Positions 15,340 to 23,496 of a DNA stretch of 64,000 nt are shown here, piece after piece. This stretch comes from Nostocales cyanobacterium HT-58-2 (GTDB lineage: Bacteria; Cyanobacteriota; Cyanobacteriia; Cyanobacteriales; Nostocaceae), in the NCBI GenBank assembly GCA_002163975.1, contig CP019636.1, positions 2,207,001 to 2,271,000 of the forward strand, written 5' to 3'. The translations under genes and the position numbers were made by a program. The notes under the pieces are model-generated. The model had not been told where the DNA came from, made no database searches, and saw only the letters and a list, made by a program, of their open reading frames with translations. Numbering within the stretch: the first letter of the stretch is position 1; every line of letters starts with the position of its first letter.

Positions 15340-16506
15340 CTAATTTGCCCTTGCTTGTAACTTTCGCTTCGACTGTATCAGCAATCCAATCAGCATGCCA
15401 ATGCCCACAAGAGCAGTAAAGTAGAATAAACCAAGCAACCGGACAGACATTGGTGGTGCAATCCCCTCTACTTCAACTGACTGTGCTACTTTCACTGGTG
15501 GAAATTGACGCTTAGATCCCCTCAGAGGAGTTGCTTCCACCTCGACTTTATGGGGTGAGCCATCAAAAAATTGTTCCTGCCATGTTAACTTACCTTCAGA
15601 GTCTGCAACACCTTTGTAGGTAAAAACTGTTAAACCATGTTCCAGAGCGATCGCCTTGACGTGCAACGCTACATCCTTGATAGGTTGTCCTGTAGTGGCA
15701 TCTTTCACCTGTAGCGCTAAATTAGCAAGTTTTCCAACAGTCGCATTTTTATCCCCCTCAAGCTGGACTTCCACTCCCTGAGATTTTTGCACTGATGGTG
15801 CAATAACTTCTGTACCGCTTGAGTGTCCACTGCCATGAGCTTCTGCGACTTCTGCACTAATGTTGATAAACAATAGAGTGACTATAGCTATCAATGTCAA
15901 CCCACTTAATAACAGACGTACTGACTGCGGTGCAATTTCCCCTTGTCGCAGTTGTTCTTGTCCGCCAATAACCCAACCACCCAGCAATCCAACCGATAGT
16001 AAAATAGCTGCAACGACAGCAAAATATTTATATTTGACTGGATTTTCCCGAACATTCAAATTCAAGGTTTGCTCGTAGGGAGCAAAGGCATTTGCGACTA
16101 AAGGTGACACATTCACCCGTAGTTGATAGTTACCACGAATAGGTAGCATCTGTTGAATTTCTAACTGACCAGCAGGTGCAACTGCCTCCATTTGCAGTAG
16201 TTTTGTTCCCTCGACAATCGGAAAATCTGTTGTCAATAGGGGATTCGTCGGCGGTGTCAGAATTTGTAAGCCAATGAGAGCATTTTCTAACGGTTTACCC
16301 GCAGCATCAACAGCAAGGAATGTTAAAGTAACGGGAGATTGTTCTTTTTGTGCTTCTGCTTCAAAGGGGATAATACGTTCTAAGGGTGGGTTGGTAGTGA
16401 GTAGCACTTTAGGTGCAGGAGTTTGAGAAACTCCTACGAAGGAATAAAGAATTGACAATACGATGCAACCAGCACTGATCACCCCAAGCAGTCGATATTT
16501 TTTCAT
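15340..16506 (-). CDS. Membrane protein of unknown function in metal cluster
   Basis: The 388-residue protein has an N-terminal membrane/signal helix (about 8-26), an extracytoplasmic beta-rich domain (30-155), two membrane helices (about 163-182 and 196-217), a second beta-rich domain (225-345) and a C-terminal helix (about 355-380) ending in a basic tail. A short His-rich spot EAHGSGHSSG follows the third helix. Both soluble parts contain AVDAAGKPLENA/KDATTGQPIKDV motifs like FixH/YtkA-type or carboxypeptidase-regulatory beta-sandwiches. I do not recognise a named family. The metal-gene neighbours suggest a role in metal handling at the envelope. Confidence 0.7.
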   Translation of the reverse strand: MKKYRLLGVISAGCIVLSILYSFVGVSQTPAPKVLLTTNPPLERIIPFEAEAQKEQSPVTLTFLAVDAAGKPLENALIGLQILTPPTNPLLTTDFPIVEGTKLLQMEAVAPAGQLEIQQMLPIRGNYQLRVNVSPLVANAFAPYEQTLNLNVRENPVKYKYFAVVAAILLSVGLLGGWVIGGQEQLRQGEIAPQSVRLLLSGLTLIAIVTLLFINISAEVAEAHGSGHSSGTEVIAPSVQKSQGVEVQLEGDKNATVGKLANLALQVKDATTGQPIKDVALHVKAIALEHGLTVFTYKGVADSEGKLTWQEQFFDGSPHKVEVEATPLRGSKRQFPPVKVAQSVEVEGIAPPMSVRLLGLFYFTALVGIGMLIGLLIQSKRKLQARAN

Positions 16507-16833
16507 AAGACTTTATAAAAAGTGCAGAAGTTTGGTAGCTTTAGCGACTGACACCCTGACATTTGTAGGTAAAACTTACCTCACTTCTTCAGCTGCCATA
16601 TACATATAGATATGGAATGGAAAAAGTTCAGGGAAATCATCAAGAGTCAGTCGGACTTGATATGACATCAAAAGCAGGTGATGTAGAGACGCAAAACAAA
16701 GCATCTCTACAAAACCTAAAATTGTTTCTAGGCAAATACGTTGGCGCAAATTTCGCGCCATTTGAATGCCATTACTTTGTTGGGTATCATAGCAAAACCT
16801 AATACACCTAAAAAGTAATAGAATTGTGATAAT
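16507..16833. other. Intergenic region with one palindromic repeat
   Basis: No convincing gene is present. GTAGAGACGC...GCATCTCTAC at 16683-16710 is a common cyanobacterial short palindrome (a related one is at 60610-60637). The promoter of the membrane protein at 15340-16506 should lie near 16510-16600. Confidence 0.45.
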
Positions 16834-17025
16834 TTAATGACACGCAACGCCTAAAGTGTGATGACGCACTGAGTGCGCTGTGTTGTGAACCGCAGGATAG
16901 GTGGAGAAAAACACAGTCCAGATCACAAGACTTGATAGCAGCATATAAAGCGTCACCTGTACAGGCTTGGATAGGGTAACATCTGCGGTTTTCTGGAACA
17001 CTGAAGGACGAGAAAAAGCAGTCAT
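16834..17025 (-). CDS. cbtB: CbtB-like small membrane protein
   Basis: This 63-residue protein has one membrane helix (VTLYMLLSSLVIWTVFFS, about 24-41) and a His-rich end (VHNTAHSVRHHTLGVACH) that matches the C-terminal metal-binding signature of CbtB, the small partner of the proposed cobalt transporter CbtAB. No cbtA lies beside it. An alternative in-frame start would lengthen it slightly at the N-terminus. The gene sits between two metal-related membrane genes and is preceded by an inverted repeat at 17124-17140. Confidence 0.7.
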   Translation of the reverse strand: MTAFSRPSVFQKTADVTLSKPVQVTLYMLLSSLVIWTVFFSTYPAVHNTAHSVRHHTLGVACH

Positions 17026-17123
17026 TTTTGACCTCCCACAATTAATTTGGGTAATTCATCAATCAAAGGGTATTCTGCCACTTGATTGCAAAAAGATATA
17101 CGATAAACTTTCTTCTTGACAAG

Positions 17124-17140
17124 AGTGTATAAAATACACT
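17124..17140. promoter_or_regulatory. Perfect 7-3-7 inverted repeat upstream of cbtB
   Basis: AGTGTAT-AAA-ATACACT lies about 100 bp before cbtB on its promoter side. The size and AT-rich core fit a dimeric repressor site for a metal regulator, but no specific regulator can be named. Confidence 0.45.
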
Positions 17141-17150
17141 GCAAAAGTTG

Positions 17151-17204
17151 TGCTTTTCTACACAAGAAAAGCATTTTTGAGAGCAGGGGTAACACCTCTC
17201 AAAA
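17151..17204. terminator. Two adjacent hairpins between ynfA-like gene and cbtB
   Basis: TGCTTTTCT-ACACA-AGAAAAGCA (17151-17173) is a perfect 9-bp stem followed by TTTTT on the plus strand. TTTTGAGAG...CTCTCAAAA (17175-17204 region) is a second 9-bp stem that runs into T residues when read on the minus strand. The second would terminate transcription from the YnfA-type gene at 17243-17575; the two could also be alternative structures of a leader for cbtB. Confidence 0.5.
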
Positions 17205-17242
17205 GACGATATTAGAAAGTTTTTAGTGCCTAAATTCTTTTT

Positions 17243-17575
17243 TTATGTTCTCGGCGCATACATGATAATCAATACACTCAGTAACGCCAAACAAGCTCCT
17301 AGCATATCATAGTGGTCTGGGGCTACCCCATCTACCTTCCAACCCCAAAGCATTGCCATTGCTATAAATACGCCGCCGTAAGCAGCATAAACTCTACCAA
17401 AGTTTGCAGTCTGGAAAGTCGCGACGATACCGTATAGAGTTAACCCAATACCTCCCGCAATTCCCCACCACAGAGGCTTTCCTTCTTTTAACCATTGCCA
17501 GACGAAATAGCCACCGCCTAACTCAAATAAGCCAGCCCAAATGAAGTTAAATAAGGACTTCAATATTTCTTTCAC
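17243..17575 (-). CDS. YnfA/UPF0060 family four-helix membrane protein
   Basis: This 110-residue protein has four predicted helices and the family text AGLFELGGGYFVWQWLKEGK, YGIVATFQTANFGRVYAAYG and GGVFIAMAMLWGW. YnfA proteins are small SMR-like membrane proteins; a multidrug efflux role has been proposed for some. It often sits near heavy-metal genes, as here. A hairpin with a T run follows its stop codon. Confidence 0.88.
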   Translation of the reverse strand: MKEILKSLFNFIWAGLFELGGGYFVWQWLKEGKPLWWGIAGGIGLTLYGIVATFQTANFGRVYAAYGGVFIAMAMLWGWKVDGVAPDHYDMLGACLALLSVLIIMYAPRT

Positions 17576-17821
17576 CTAAGCAACTCCTAATTGTAAAAGA
17601 TTATTTACAAACTTCAGATTTTCTCAGGCTTGAGTCTCTCAAAGGTTGTATAAAAACGCAATAATCCGCCGTGTTGGTACGATACATCATTTGATACAGC
17701 CTTGACTGTACCAGTGTAGATGTAATGTTTCCCTTTGTATCTATACACCCTATGGTTGATGCTTGTAGCAAATTTTCTGAGACTATGAAAAGAATATGAA
17801 AATATGAAATAGCAAAAACCA

Positions 17822-19147
17822 ATGGCTCATCCCGAAAATAGACCCAGTCTTCCTGAAGTTCACCGTAGCATTTCTATTCCGAACAGTAGTAGCTTTTGGC
17901 GTAAGATGCTAGCTTATGCAGGACCAGGGTATCTGGTTTCAGTTGGATATATGGACCCTGGAAACTGGGCAACTGACATCGCAGGGGGAGCTAAGTTTGG
18001 TTACGCTCTGTTGACAGTGATTCTGCTGTCGAACTTAATGGCGATATTGCTACAATCTTTGTGTGTGCGTTTGGGTGTTGCCACTGGGCGAGATTTGGCA
18101 CAGGCTTGTCGTGATTATTTCAGCCCACGCGTCAGCTTTTTTTTGTGGGTACTGTGTGAGATTGCTATTGCTGCTTGTGACTTAGCGGAACTTTTAGGCA
18201 GTGCGATCGCCCTGCAACTCCTATTTGGGATTCCCTTGGTGTGGGGTGTATGCATCACTGCGTTGGATGTACTCGTGTTGTTATTCTTACAAGGGAAAGG
18301 CTTTCGCTACACAGAAGCTTTGGTAATAATGCTTGTAGCAACTGTAGGCATTTGTTTCACAGCAGAAATTCTCTTCTCTCGACCTCATTTTGGGGCAATT
18401 TTGTCGGGATATCTGCCTAAGCAAGAGATTTTACAGAACCCAAATATGCTTTATATTGCTATTGGCATTTTAGGGGCAACAGTCATGCCTCATAACTTAT
18501 ATTTACACTCCTCAATTGTGCAAACACGCGATTGGCAACCGACTACTCAAAAACGATGGGAAGCGATTAAATTTGGTACCATTGATTCAACTTTTGCTCT
18601 GTCTTTGGCACTATTTATCAATTCAGCAATTTTAATTGTATCTGCTGCAACGTTTCATTTTTCTGGTAATCAAAATGTGGCAGAAATTCAAGATGCTTAT
18701 AAACTGCTTTCACCATTATTAGGAGTTAGTGCTGCGAGTGCTATTTTTGGCATCGCCTTACTTGCTTCTGGACAAAGTTCAACACTGACTGCTACTTTGG
18801 CTGGGCAGATTGTGATGGAAGGATTTTTGCAATTTCGCTTCCCGTCATGGTTACGCCGTCTGGTAACCCGTTTGCTTGCCATCGTTCCAGCGTTAATTAC
18901 TATTATTCTCTTTGGAGAACATAGTACAAGCAGCCTCATTGTTCTCTCTCAAGTTATCCTCAGCTTACAGTTACCGTTTGCCGTAATTCCATTGGTAATA
19001 TTTACAAGTAACCGTCGCCTGATGGGTGAGTTTGTAAATCCGCTATGGCTCAAATCTTTAGCCTACTTTGTTGCTATTATTATCGTTGGCTTAAATGCTT
19101 GGTTGTTATTACAAAGTATTTTGGGTTGGCTGCATCTTACCTCCTAA
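17822..19147 (+). CDS. mntH: Nramp-family divalent metal transporter (MntH)
   Basis: This 441-residue transporter has about 11 helices. DPGN (45-48) in helix 1 and MPHN (222-225) in helix 6 are the metal-coordinating motifs of Nramp proteins, and the Asp/Asn/Met set expected for Mn2+ or Fe2+ is intact. It imports divalent metal driven by protons. The gene is divergent from the YnfA-type gene with about 245 bp between them; no Mur/Fur box is clear. The gap contains only AT-rich promoter-like sequence near 17790-17815. Confidence 0.93.
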   Translation: MAHPENRPSLPEVHRSISIPNSSSFWRKMLAYAGPGYLVSVGYMDPGNWATDIAGGAKFGYALLTVILLSNLMAILLQSLCVRLGVATGRDLAQACRDYFSPRVSFFLWVLCEIAIAACDLAELLGSAIALQLLFGIPLVWGVCITALDVLVLLFLQGKGFRYTEALVIMLVATVGICFTAEILFSRPHFGAILSGYLPKQEILQNPNMLYIAIGILGATVMPHNLYLHSSIVQTRDWQPTTQKRWEAIKFGTIDSTFALSLALFINSAILIVSAATFHFSGNQNVAEIQDAYKLLSPLLGVSAASAIFGIALLASGQSSTLTATLAGQIVMEGFLQFRFPSWLRRLVTRLLAIVPALITIILFGEHSTSSLIVLSQVILSLQLPFAVIPLVIFTSNRRLMGEFVNPLWLKSLAYFVAIIIVGLNAWLLLQSILGWLHLTS

Positions 19148-19234
19148 TCTATGTTAACCAGTTTACAATAGTTGTGACTGGAAACAATTCTGTGCAAATC
19201 TACCTCGTATTTCTAGCGCGGAGAAACTCAAGTC

Positions 19235-19909
19235 ATGAACTACATTTACAAAGCTATTGCAATCTTGGGAATCACTAGTGTACTGGGTGGATTGCCTACT
19301 GCCATCTCTGCACAAGTACCACAAACTCGCATCCAGCAAAGGAATATTCAGGAATACTATAACCAAGGTGTGCAAAAGCTTAAGCAAGGCAACTTTAGCG
19401 GAGCTATTGAAAATTTTAACTCTGTAGTACAATTGAACCCCAGATATTACGAGGGTTATTGCCTACGAGGACTGGCAGAATCTCGTTTAGGAGACTTGAA
19501 AGCAGCAATCACCGACTTTAATGTGGCGCTACGACTTAATCCTAACCATGTGGATGCCTATAATGGTCGGGGAACTGCTCATGCAGAATTGGGAGATATC
19601 CACAAAGCGATCGCCGACTTTAATCAAACAATAAAAATTGATCCGACCTCACCAGATGGCTACTACAATCTCGGACTTGCCAATTTTAGACAAGGCAATC
19701 ATAAGCAAGCGATTTCCAACTTTAATCAGGCAATAAGGATTAATCCCAACCTAGCTGATGCTTATGGTAACCGAGGTCTTGCCAAATACGCTTTAGGAGA
19801 TAGCAAGAGCGCTGTTGAGGATTTACAGCAGGCTGCAAATCTATTTCAACAACAGGGAAATACCCAAGGGTATCAGCAAACACAAGTTTTCCTTCAGCAG
19901 ATTCAGTAG
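19235..19909 (+). CDS. Secreted TPR-repeat protein
   Basis: This 224-residue protein has a signal peptide (MNYIYKAIAILGITSVLGG, cleavage near AISA-Q28). It then carries four to five TPR units of 34 residues (for example NYNQGVQKLKQGNFSGAIEN-like starts, each ending in LNP/IDP/INP), and a Gln-rich tail. TPRs mediate protein-protein contacts; the cellular partner is unknown. It starts 87 nt after mntH on the same strand but is probably a separate unit. Confidence 0.8.
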   Translation: MNYIYKAIAILGITSVLGGLPTAISAQVPQTRIQQRNIQEYYNQGVQKLKQGNFSGAIENFNSVVQLNPRYYEGYCLRGLAESRLGDLKAAITDFNVALRLNPNHVDAYNGRGTAHAELGDIHKAIADFNQTIKIDPTSPDGYYNLGLANFRQGNHKQAISNFNQAIRINPNLADAYGNRGLAKYALGDSKSAVEDLQQAANLFQQQGNTQGYQQTQVFLQQIQ

Positions 19910-20132
19910 TAGGTAATTCAAAGTTCACGCATTGGAAAACTTGTTGTTAATTGGCTGATTTGTAGAGTGGGCAAGCTTTGCTCACCCGATTTTTCACAAA
20001 ACAGGGCACACAGACGGAAACAAATGTGTGGCATACATTGTCAAACTAGCTATTCCAGGAGAAAATTCACTTGACTTTTTGACAGTGAATTGAGTAACCT
20101 GATGCGGTCAGACACGTTTTTTAAGGAAGCCC

Positions 20133-20513
20133 ATGAACAGAAAACTTGTACTGAATTTGCTTTCTAGTTCCACCATTTTTACATCACTCATGTCTACTTT
20201 GGCAGTCATTAATCCTGCTCATGCTGCTACTACGACCCAGCGATTAATACACACAGATGATGGTCGTACCTGTATCACTCATCCTCACGGTAACTACGCT
20301 TTTGTTTGCATTAAAGATTCACAGAGGAATCCATCAGCTCCCCCTGCACCGAAATCAACGGTTATCTCAGCGCAACCATCTGACAGCAAGGTTGCCATGC
20401 TCGACTTTACTGAGGAGGAAAGCAATGCTGCGATTCAGTTATTTAGTTGCGACTGCCCATATTGTATAAATTCCTTACGTCAATTACGTGGTACTGGTAA
20501 CTTGGTGTACTAA
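20133..20513 (+). CDS. Small exported protein with CDCPYC motif
   Basis: The 126-residue protein has a signal peptide ending at PAHA-A (about residue 32), a region RTCITHPHGNYAFVCIKD with two Cys and two His, a Pro/Ser linker, and a C-terminal motif FSCDCPYCINSLRQLRGTGN. The CxCxxC cluster could bind metal or form disulfides. I know of similar short cyanobacterial proteins ending in this motif but no function. Nearby metal genes make metal binding attractive, as inference. Confidence 0.7.
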   Translation: MNRKLVLNLLSSSTIFTSLMSTLAVINPAHAATTTQRLIHTDDGRTCITHPHGNYAFVCIKDSQRNPSAPPAPKSTVISAQPSDSKVAMLDFTEEESNAAIQLFSCDCPYCINSLRQLRGTGNLVY

Positions 20514-20550
20514 AGGGCTTGTTACTATTCTGGATTTGACATTCTCCACA

Positions 20551-20588
20551 CGCCTACAAGGCGGGGGATTCTAGGAATCACTTCCTAG
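20551..20588. repeat. Hairpins at the 3' end of the TnpB element
   Basis: CGCC-TACAA-GGCG (20551-20563) and CTAGGAA-TCAC-TTCCTAG (20571-20588) flank the original stop codon of the damaged tnpB gene. They fit the right-end and guide-RNA end of an IS605/IS1341-type element. Confidence 0.5.
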
Positions 20589-21780
20589 ATTTCCTCTTTC
20601 CACGAGTTGACTTGCTTGGAGGAGTTTCCTCTCCCAAGTATTGGTCAGTCTCTCCAGAGGCGTTGGTTCCGACGTGACCCGCCGTACGTAGTGCCTTTTC
20701 TAGTATGTTTCGTGCTGCATTATGATCTCTGTCTTAGGTATGCCCACAATGTGGGCAGGTATGCGTCCTAGTACTTAGCGTCTTCTTAACAACCTTGGCG
20801 CAATTGGAGCAATTTTGACTGGTATAGTGAGGTGGAACAGCAACTGTGACCACTCCAAATACTTTCCCGAAATACTCAACCCAAGAACGAAACTGAGTCC
20901 ATGCTGCATCAGATATTGACTTGGCAAGATGTTTATTTCTCACCATGTTCCGCACTTTTAAGTCTTCATACGCCACGAGGTCGTTAGACATCACTACGCA
21001 TCTTGCCGTCTTGATGGCAAAATCTTTACGCTGGCGACTTACCTTAAGATGCTTGCGAGCTAGCTTATTCCTAAATTTAGTTCGATTCTTAGAACCTTTT
21101 TTGGTCTTAGAGAAACGACGTTGTAGCCGCTTGAGCGACTTTTCCGACTTGCGCAGATGACGCGGGTTGGCGATGGTCTGCCCGTCCGAGTCGGTGTAGA
21201 AATGATTTAGCCCTACATCAATTCCAACCGTCTTAAGCGTTGGTTCCCGTTTCTCCAGTCTTTCCTGGTCAATGCAGAATTGAACGTAGTACCCATCGGC
21301 ACGACGTACAACACGAACACGCTTAAATTGTTCTTTCTGGTAAAAATGCAGGTCACGAGTTCCCCACATCTTGAAAGTTCCAGCTTCAAAGCCATCGGAA
21401 AAAGTGATGTGCCGCCGGTCAGAGGAAAGCTTCCACCCACTAGTCTTGTATTCCACGCTGCCGTGGGTTTGCTCTTTCTTAAACTTCGGATATCCTTTCT
21501 TGCCTGGAATCTTCTTTTTGCAGTTGTCGGAAAAACGAGATATTGCAGACCATGCTCTTTCTGCACTAGCTTGTCTTGCCATAGAGTTGAGCTTGTCTGC
21601 CCATTCAAATTCTTTGGCTAAAACAGCACAATAAGCCGAAAGCTCATAGCGTCCAATATCGCGATTATCCATCCAGTACCTAATGCAACTGTTACGAACA
21701 AAGCGAGCAGTACAAATCGCTTCATCTAGCTTTTCGTACTGCTCCTTTACTCCTTCCAGTTTTGCCTCAAGTACTAGCAT
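20578..21780 (-). pseudogene. tnpB: TnpB RNA-guided nuclease gene with premature stop
   Basis: The minus-strand frame encodes a TnpB of about 400 residues: MLVLEAKLEGVKEQYEKLDE at the start (ATG at 21780), RuvC-I VGIDVGLNHFYTD, RuvC-II LVAYEDLKVRNMVRN, a CSNC...CPHC zinc ribbon, then TAA at 20734-20736. Beyond that codon the same frame resumes with DRDHNAARNILEKAL, which carries the RuvC-III Asp, and ends at TGA 20578-20580. One C-to-T change (CAA to TAA) would explain the stop. Without readthrough the product lacks its last catalytic residue. No TnpA gene is present. A longer N-terminus from TTG at 21816 is possible but unlike the family. Confidence 0.88.
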
Positions 21781-21828
21781 CTTTACGTTGAACTCGTTGA
21801 CGTAATCATAGCACAAATATTACTAGAC

Positions 21829-21892
21829 GGGGAATAAATTCCCCAGCGCCCTACATCCCCAGGTTTAGAAAACCGGGGCTTTGGGCGCGTCC
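21829..21892. repeat. Left-end structures of the TnpB element
   Basis: GGGGAAT-AA-ATTCCCC (21829-21844) is a perfect hairpin just upstream of tnpB. The following sequence has pairing segments gcgccc...gggcgc and cccc-ggttt-agaa-aacc-gggg (21846-21890). Such subterminal hairpins are expected at the left end of IS200/IS605-type elements. Confidence 0.45.
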
Positions 21893-22022
21893 TCGGTAAA
21901 AATTACCAGAAAGCTACGTGATAGGGAAACGGTCATGCGTAGTTTGGAGGGGAGTGGTTGGGAAAGTAACAGTAATGGTAACTCGCTGGCTACCTACCCT
22001 ACAGCACGTCCGGATCTAACTG

Positions 22023-23032
22023 AACGTGAGTTCGACGAACTAAAAAACGGCAGGAGGCAGAGCAGGCAGGTGTTTTGGGTAAATGTCAAGTGAGGGTTTT
22101 TTCGGTAGATAAGTATAAGCAGCCAAACCTGCCATCAAATTGACTAAGAAATTGAATACACTACGATGCCGAGAGTGTTCTATTTGGCACAAATTTTTGA
22201 GGTGGTCATTAACGGACTCAATTACTGCACGTTTGCGTAAAAGAATTTTGTCAATTAATTTGACCAAACGGTTTTTCATATTCTTTTTAGATTTCGTGAC
22301 TAACTGTAACCCCCGTTCATATAGCTGTTCAAAAAGTTTTTGGGAGATATAACCTCTATCTCCAAATAGTTTACCAATCAAGTCCTTGGTCATGTCTGGA
22401 ACTGGTTCTCGGTCATCAACATTTGCCGGAGTTAGTTTGAATGCCAGCAATTCTCCCTGGTCGTTAATAATCAAATGGAGTTTAAAGCCGAAGTGCCAAC
22501 CCACCGAATTTTTGCCCCATTTAACTAATCCTTTAAAGACCTTGTGTGCATGAGCACGGCATTTATGACAAACTTCTATTGGCGTTGAGTCAATAAAGCT
22601 AATTCCTGTAATTTCACCTCTGCGTCTATGTAAAAAACAACATAACAACATTAAGCACCAAGGCATTAACTCCACAAATCGTGTGTAGCTCACTAAGTTT
22701 GGGAAAGCTCCACGCCAACCCGGTAGCACTTGTAAGGTGTAAAACTCCTTAAATGTTCGGTAGCCACTGCCGTGAAAGGCGATGGCAATAGTCATAACTT
22801 CACTTATATGCATCCTTGAGGCACTACGGCGTTCTCCAGTCATTGATGGTAGCTGCGGTGCTTGCTGCCATAACTTTTCCCATGATGAACAGAAATCATC
22901 TACCTCACAGAAAATCTGGGTTACGTCAAGCCGAGATACAATAGTGGACATCGCTGAGACACCTTGTTTATTTTTGCTTTTATGACAGTCTCAGCTTTTT
23001 TTGTGCCATTTTCAAGCCGTCGAACTCACGTT
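22023..23032 (-). mobile_element. IS982-family insertion sequence, complete
   Basis: The 1010-bp element has matching ends AACGTGAGTTCGACG (22023-22037) and its reverse complement (23018-23032). It is flanked by the direct repeat AACTG (22018-22022 and 23033-23037), a target duplication. It contains one intact transposase gene. Removing the element and one AACTG rejoins the surrounding sequence ...gtccggatctaactg/agaggtgcggg... . Confidence 0.88.
22040..22951 (-). CDS. IS982-family transposase
   Basis: This 303-residue DDE transposase has SFIDSTPIEVCHKCR with the first Asp, GKLFGDRGYISQKLFEQL with the second, and KRAVIESVNDHLKNLCQIEH with the Glu. KLHLIINDQGELLAFKLTP is typical of IS982 proteins. 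Start at ATG 22951, about 70 bp inside the left end of the element in its own orientation. All catalytic residues look intact, so the copy may be mobile. Confidence 0.92.
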   Translation of the reverse strand: MSTIVSRLDVTQIFCEVDDFCSSWEKLWQQAPQLPSMTGERRSASRMHISEVMTIAIAFHGSGYRTFKEFYTLQVLPGWRGAFPNLVSYTRFVELMPWCLMLLCCFLHRRRGEITGISFIDSTPIEVCHKCRAHAHKVFKGLVKWGKNSVGWHFGFKLHLIINDQGELLAFKLTPANVDDREPVPDMTKDLIGKLFGDRGYISQKLFEQLYERGLQLVTKSKKNMKNRLVKLIDKILLRKRAVIESVNDHLKNLCQIEHSRHRSVFNFLVNLMAGLAAYTYLPKKPSLDIYPKHLPALPPAVF

Positions 23033-23037
23033 AACTG

Positions 23038-23496
23038 AGAGGTGCGGGACGTAATAGTCCCCATCAACTCAACCCTATTGACTGAATATCATTCTATGAA
23101 AGAACGTGCTTGGCTTTGCTGCACCGAAATTGTTGGGACAGCAGAAATTCAGGAATTACTTGATCTCAGAACTTTTCAAGCATTTTTCGCTCTTGTGGAC
23201 TATTCCTAATCATCTCAAAGGTGTGCATATTCCGATTTCACTTATCCCAATGAGTGATACAGAAGCGTAGGTTCGGCTTAAGACTCCTGAAAACCCTTAT
23301 TTCCTCCCTTAAGGTATGCAAGGAAGCCTTGAGTCTCATATTCATAGTTGCGCTCGCTCACAAAGATAAAATGGGACTTCAACTTATGATGAACAAAATG
23401 ACTCTAATACTCTGCTACTCTCCCAATAAGTTCAGTAAAGTTAAAATGGCACAAAACAAGGCTGTACAGTGATTACTTGCATACATATCATAAAAA
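23038..23496. other. Intergenic region upstream of the sigma-like gene
   Basis: No gene is well supported. A 37-codon frame at 23095-23208 (MKERAWLCCTEIVGTAEIQE...) and a 72-codon frame at 23254-23472 lack ribosome sites and family resemblance. The sequence appears to be a mosaic of degraded pieces. It presumably holds the promoter for the gene at 23497. Confidence 0.4.

Noticed and set aside
17041-17220. Cobalamin riboswitch upstream of cbtB
   Set aside because: CbtB genes can be B12-controlled, but no convincing B12-box or conserved GCCACT core arrangement was found; only inverted repeats and hairpins are visible.
21881-22093. 70-codon frame MGASSVKITRKLRDRETVMR... between TnpB left end and IS982
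   Set aside because: It crosses into the IS982 end and lacks a ribosome site. The outer part may be residue of an older element, but no family could be supported.
23254-23472. 72-codon frame upstream of the sigma-like gene
   Set aside because: No ribosome site, no family-like pattern, irregular composition.
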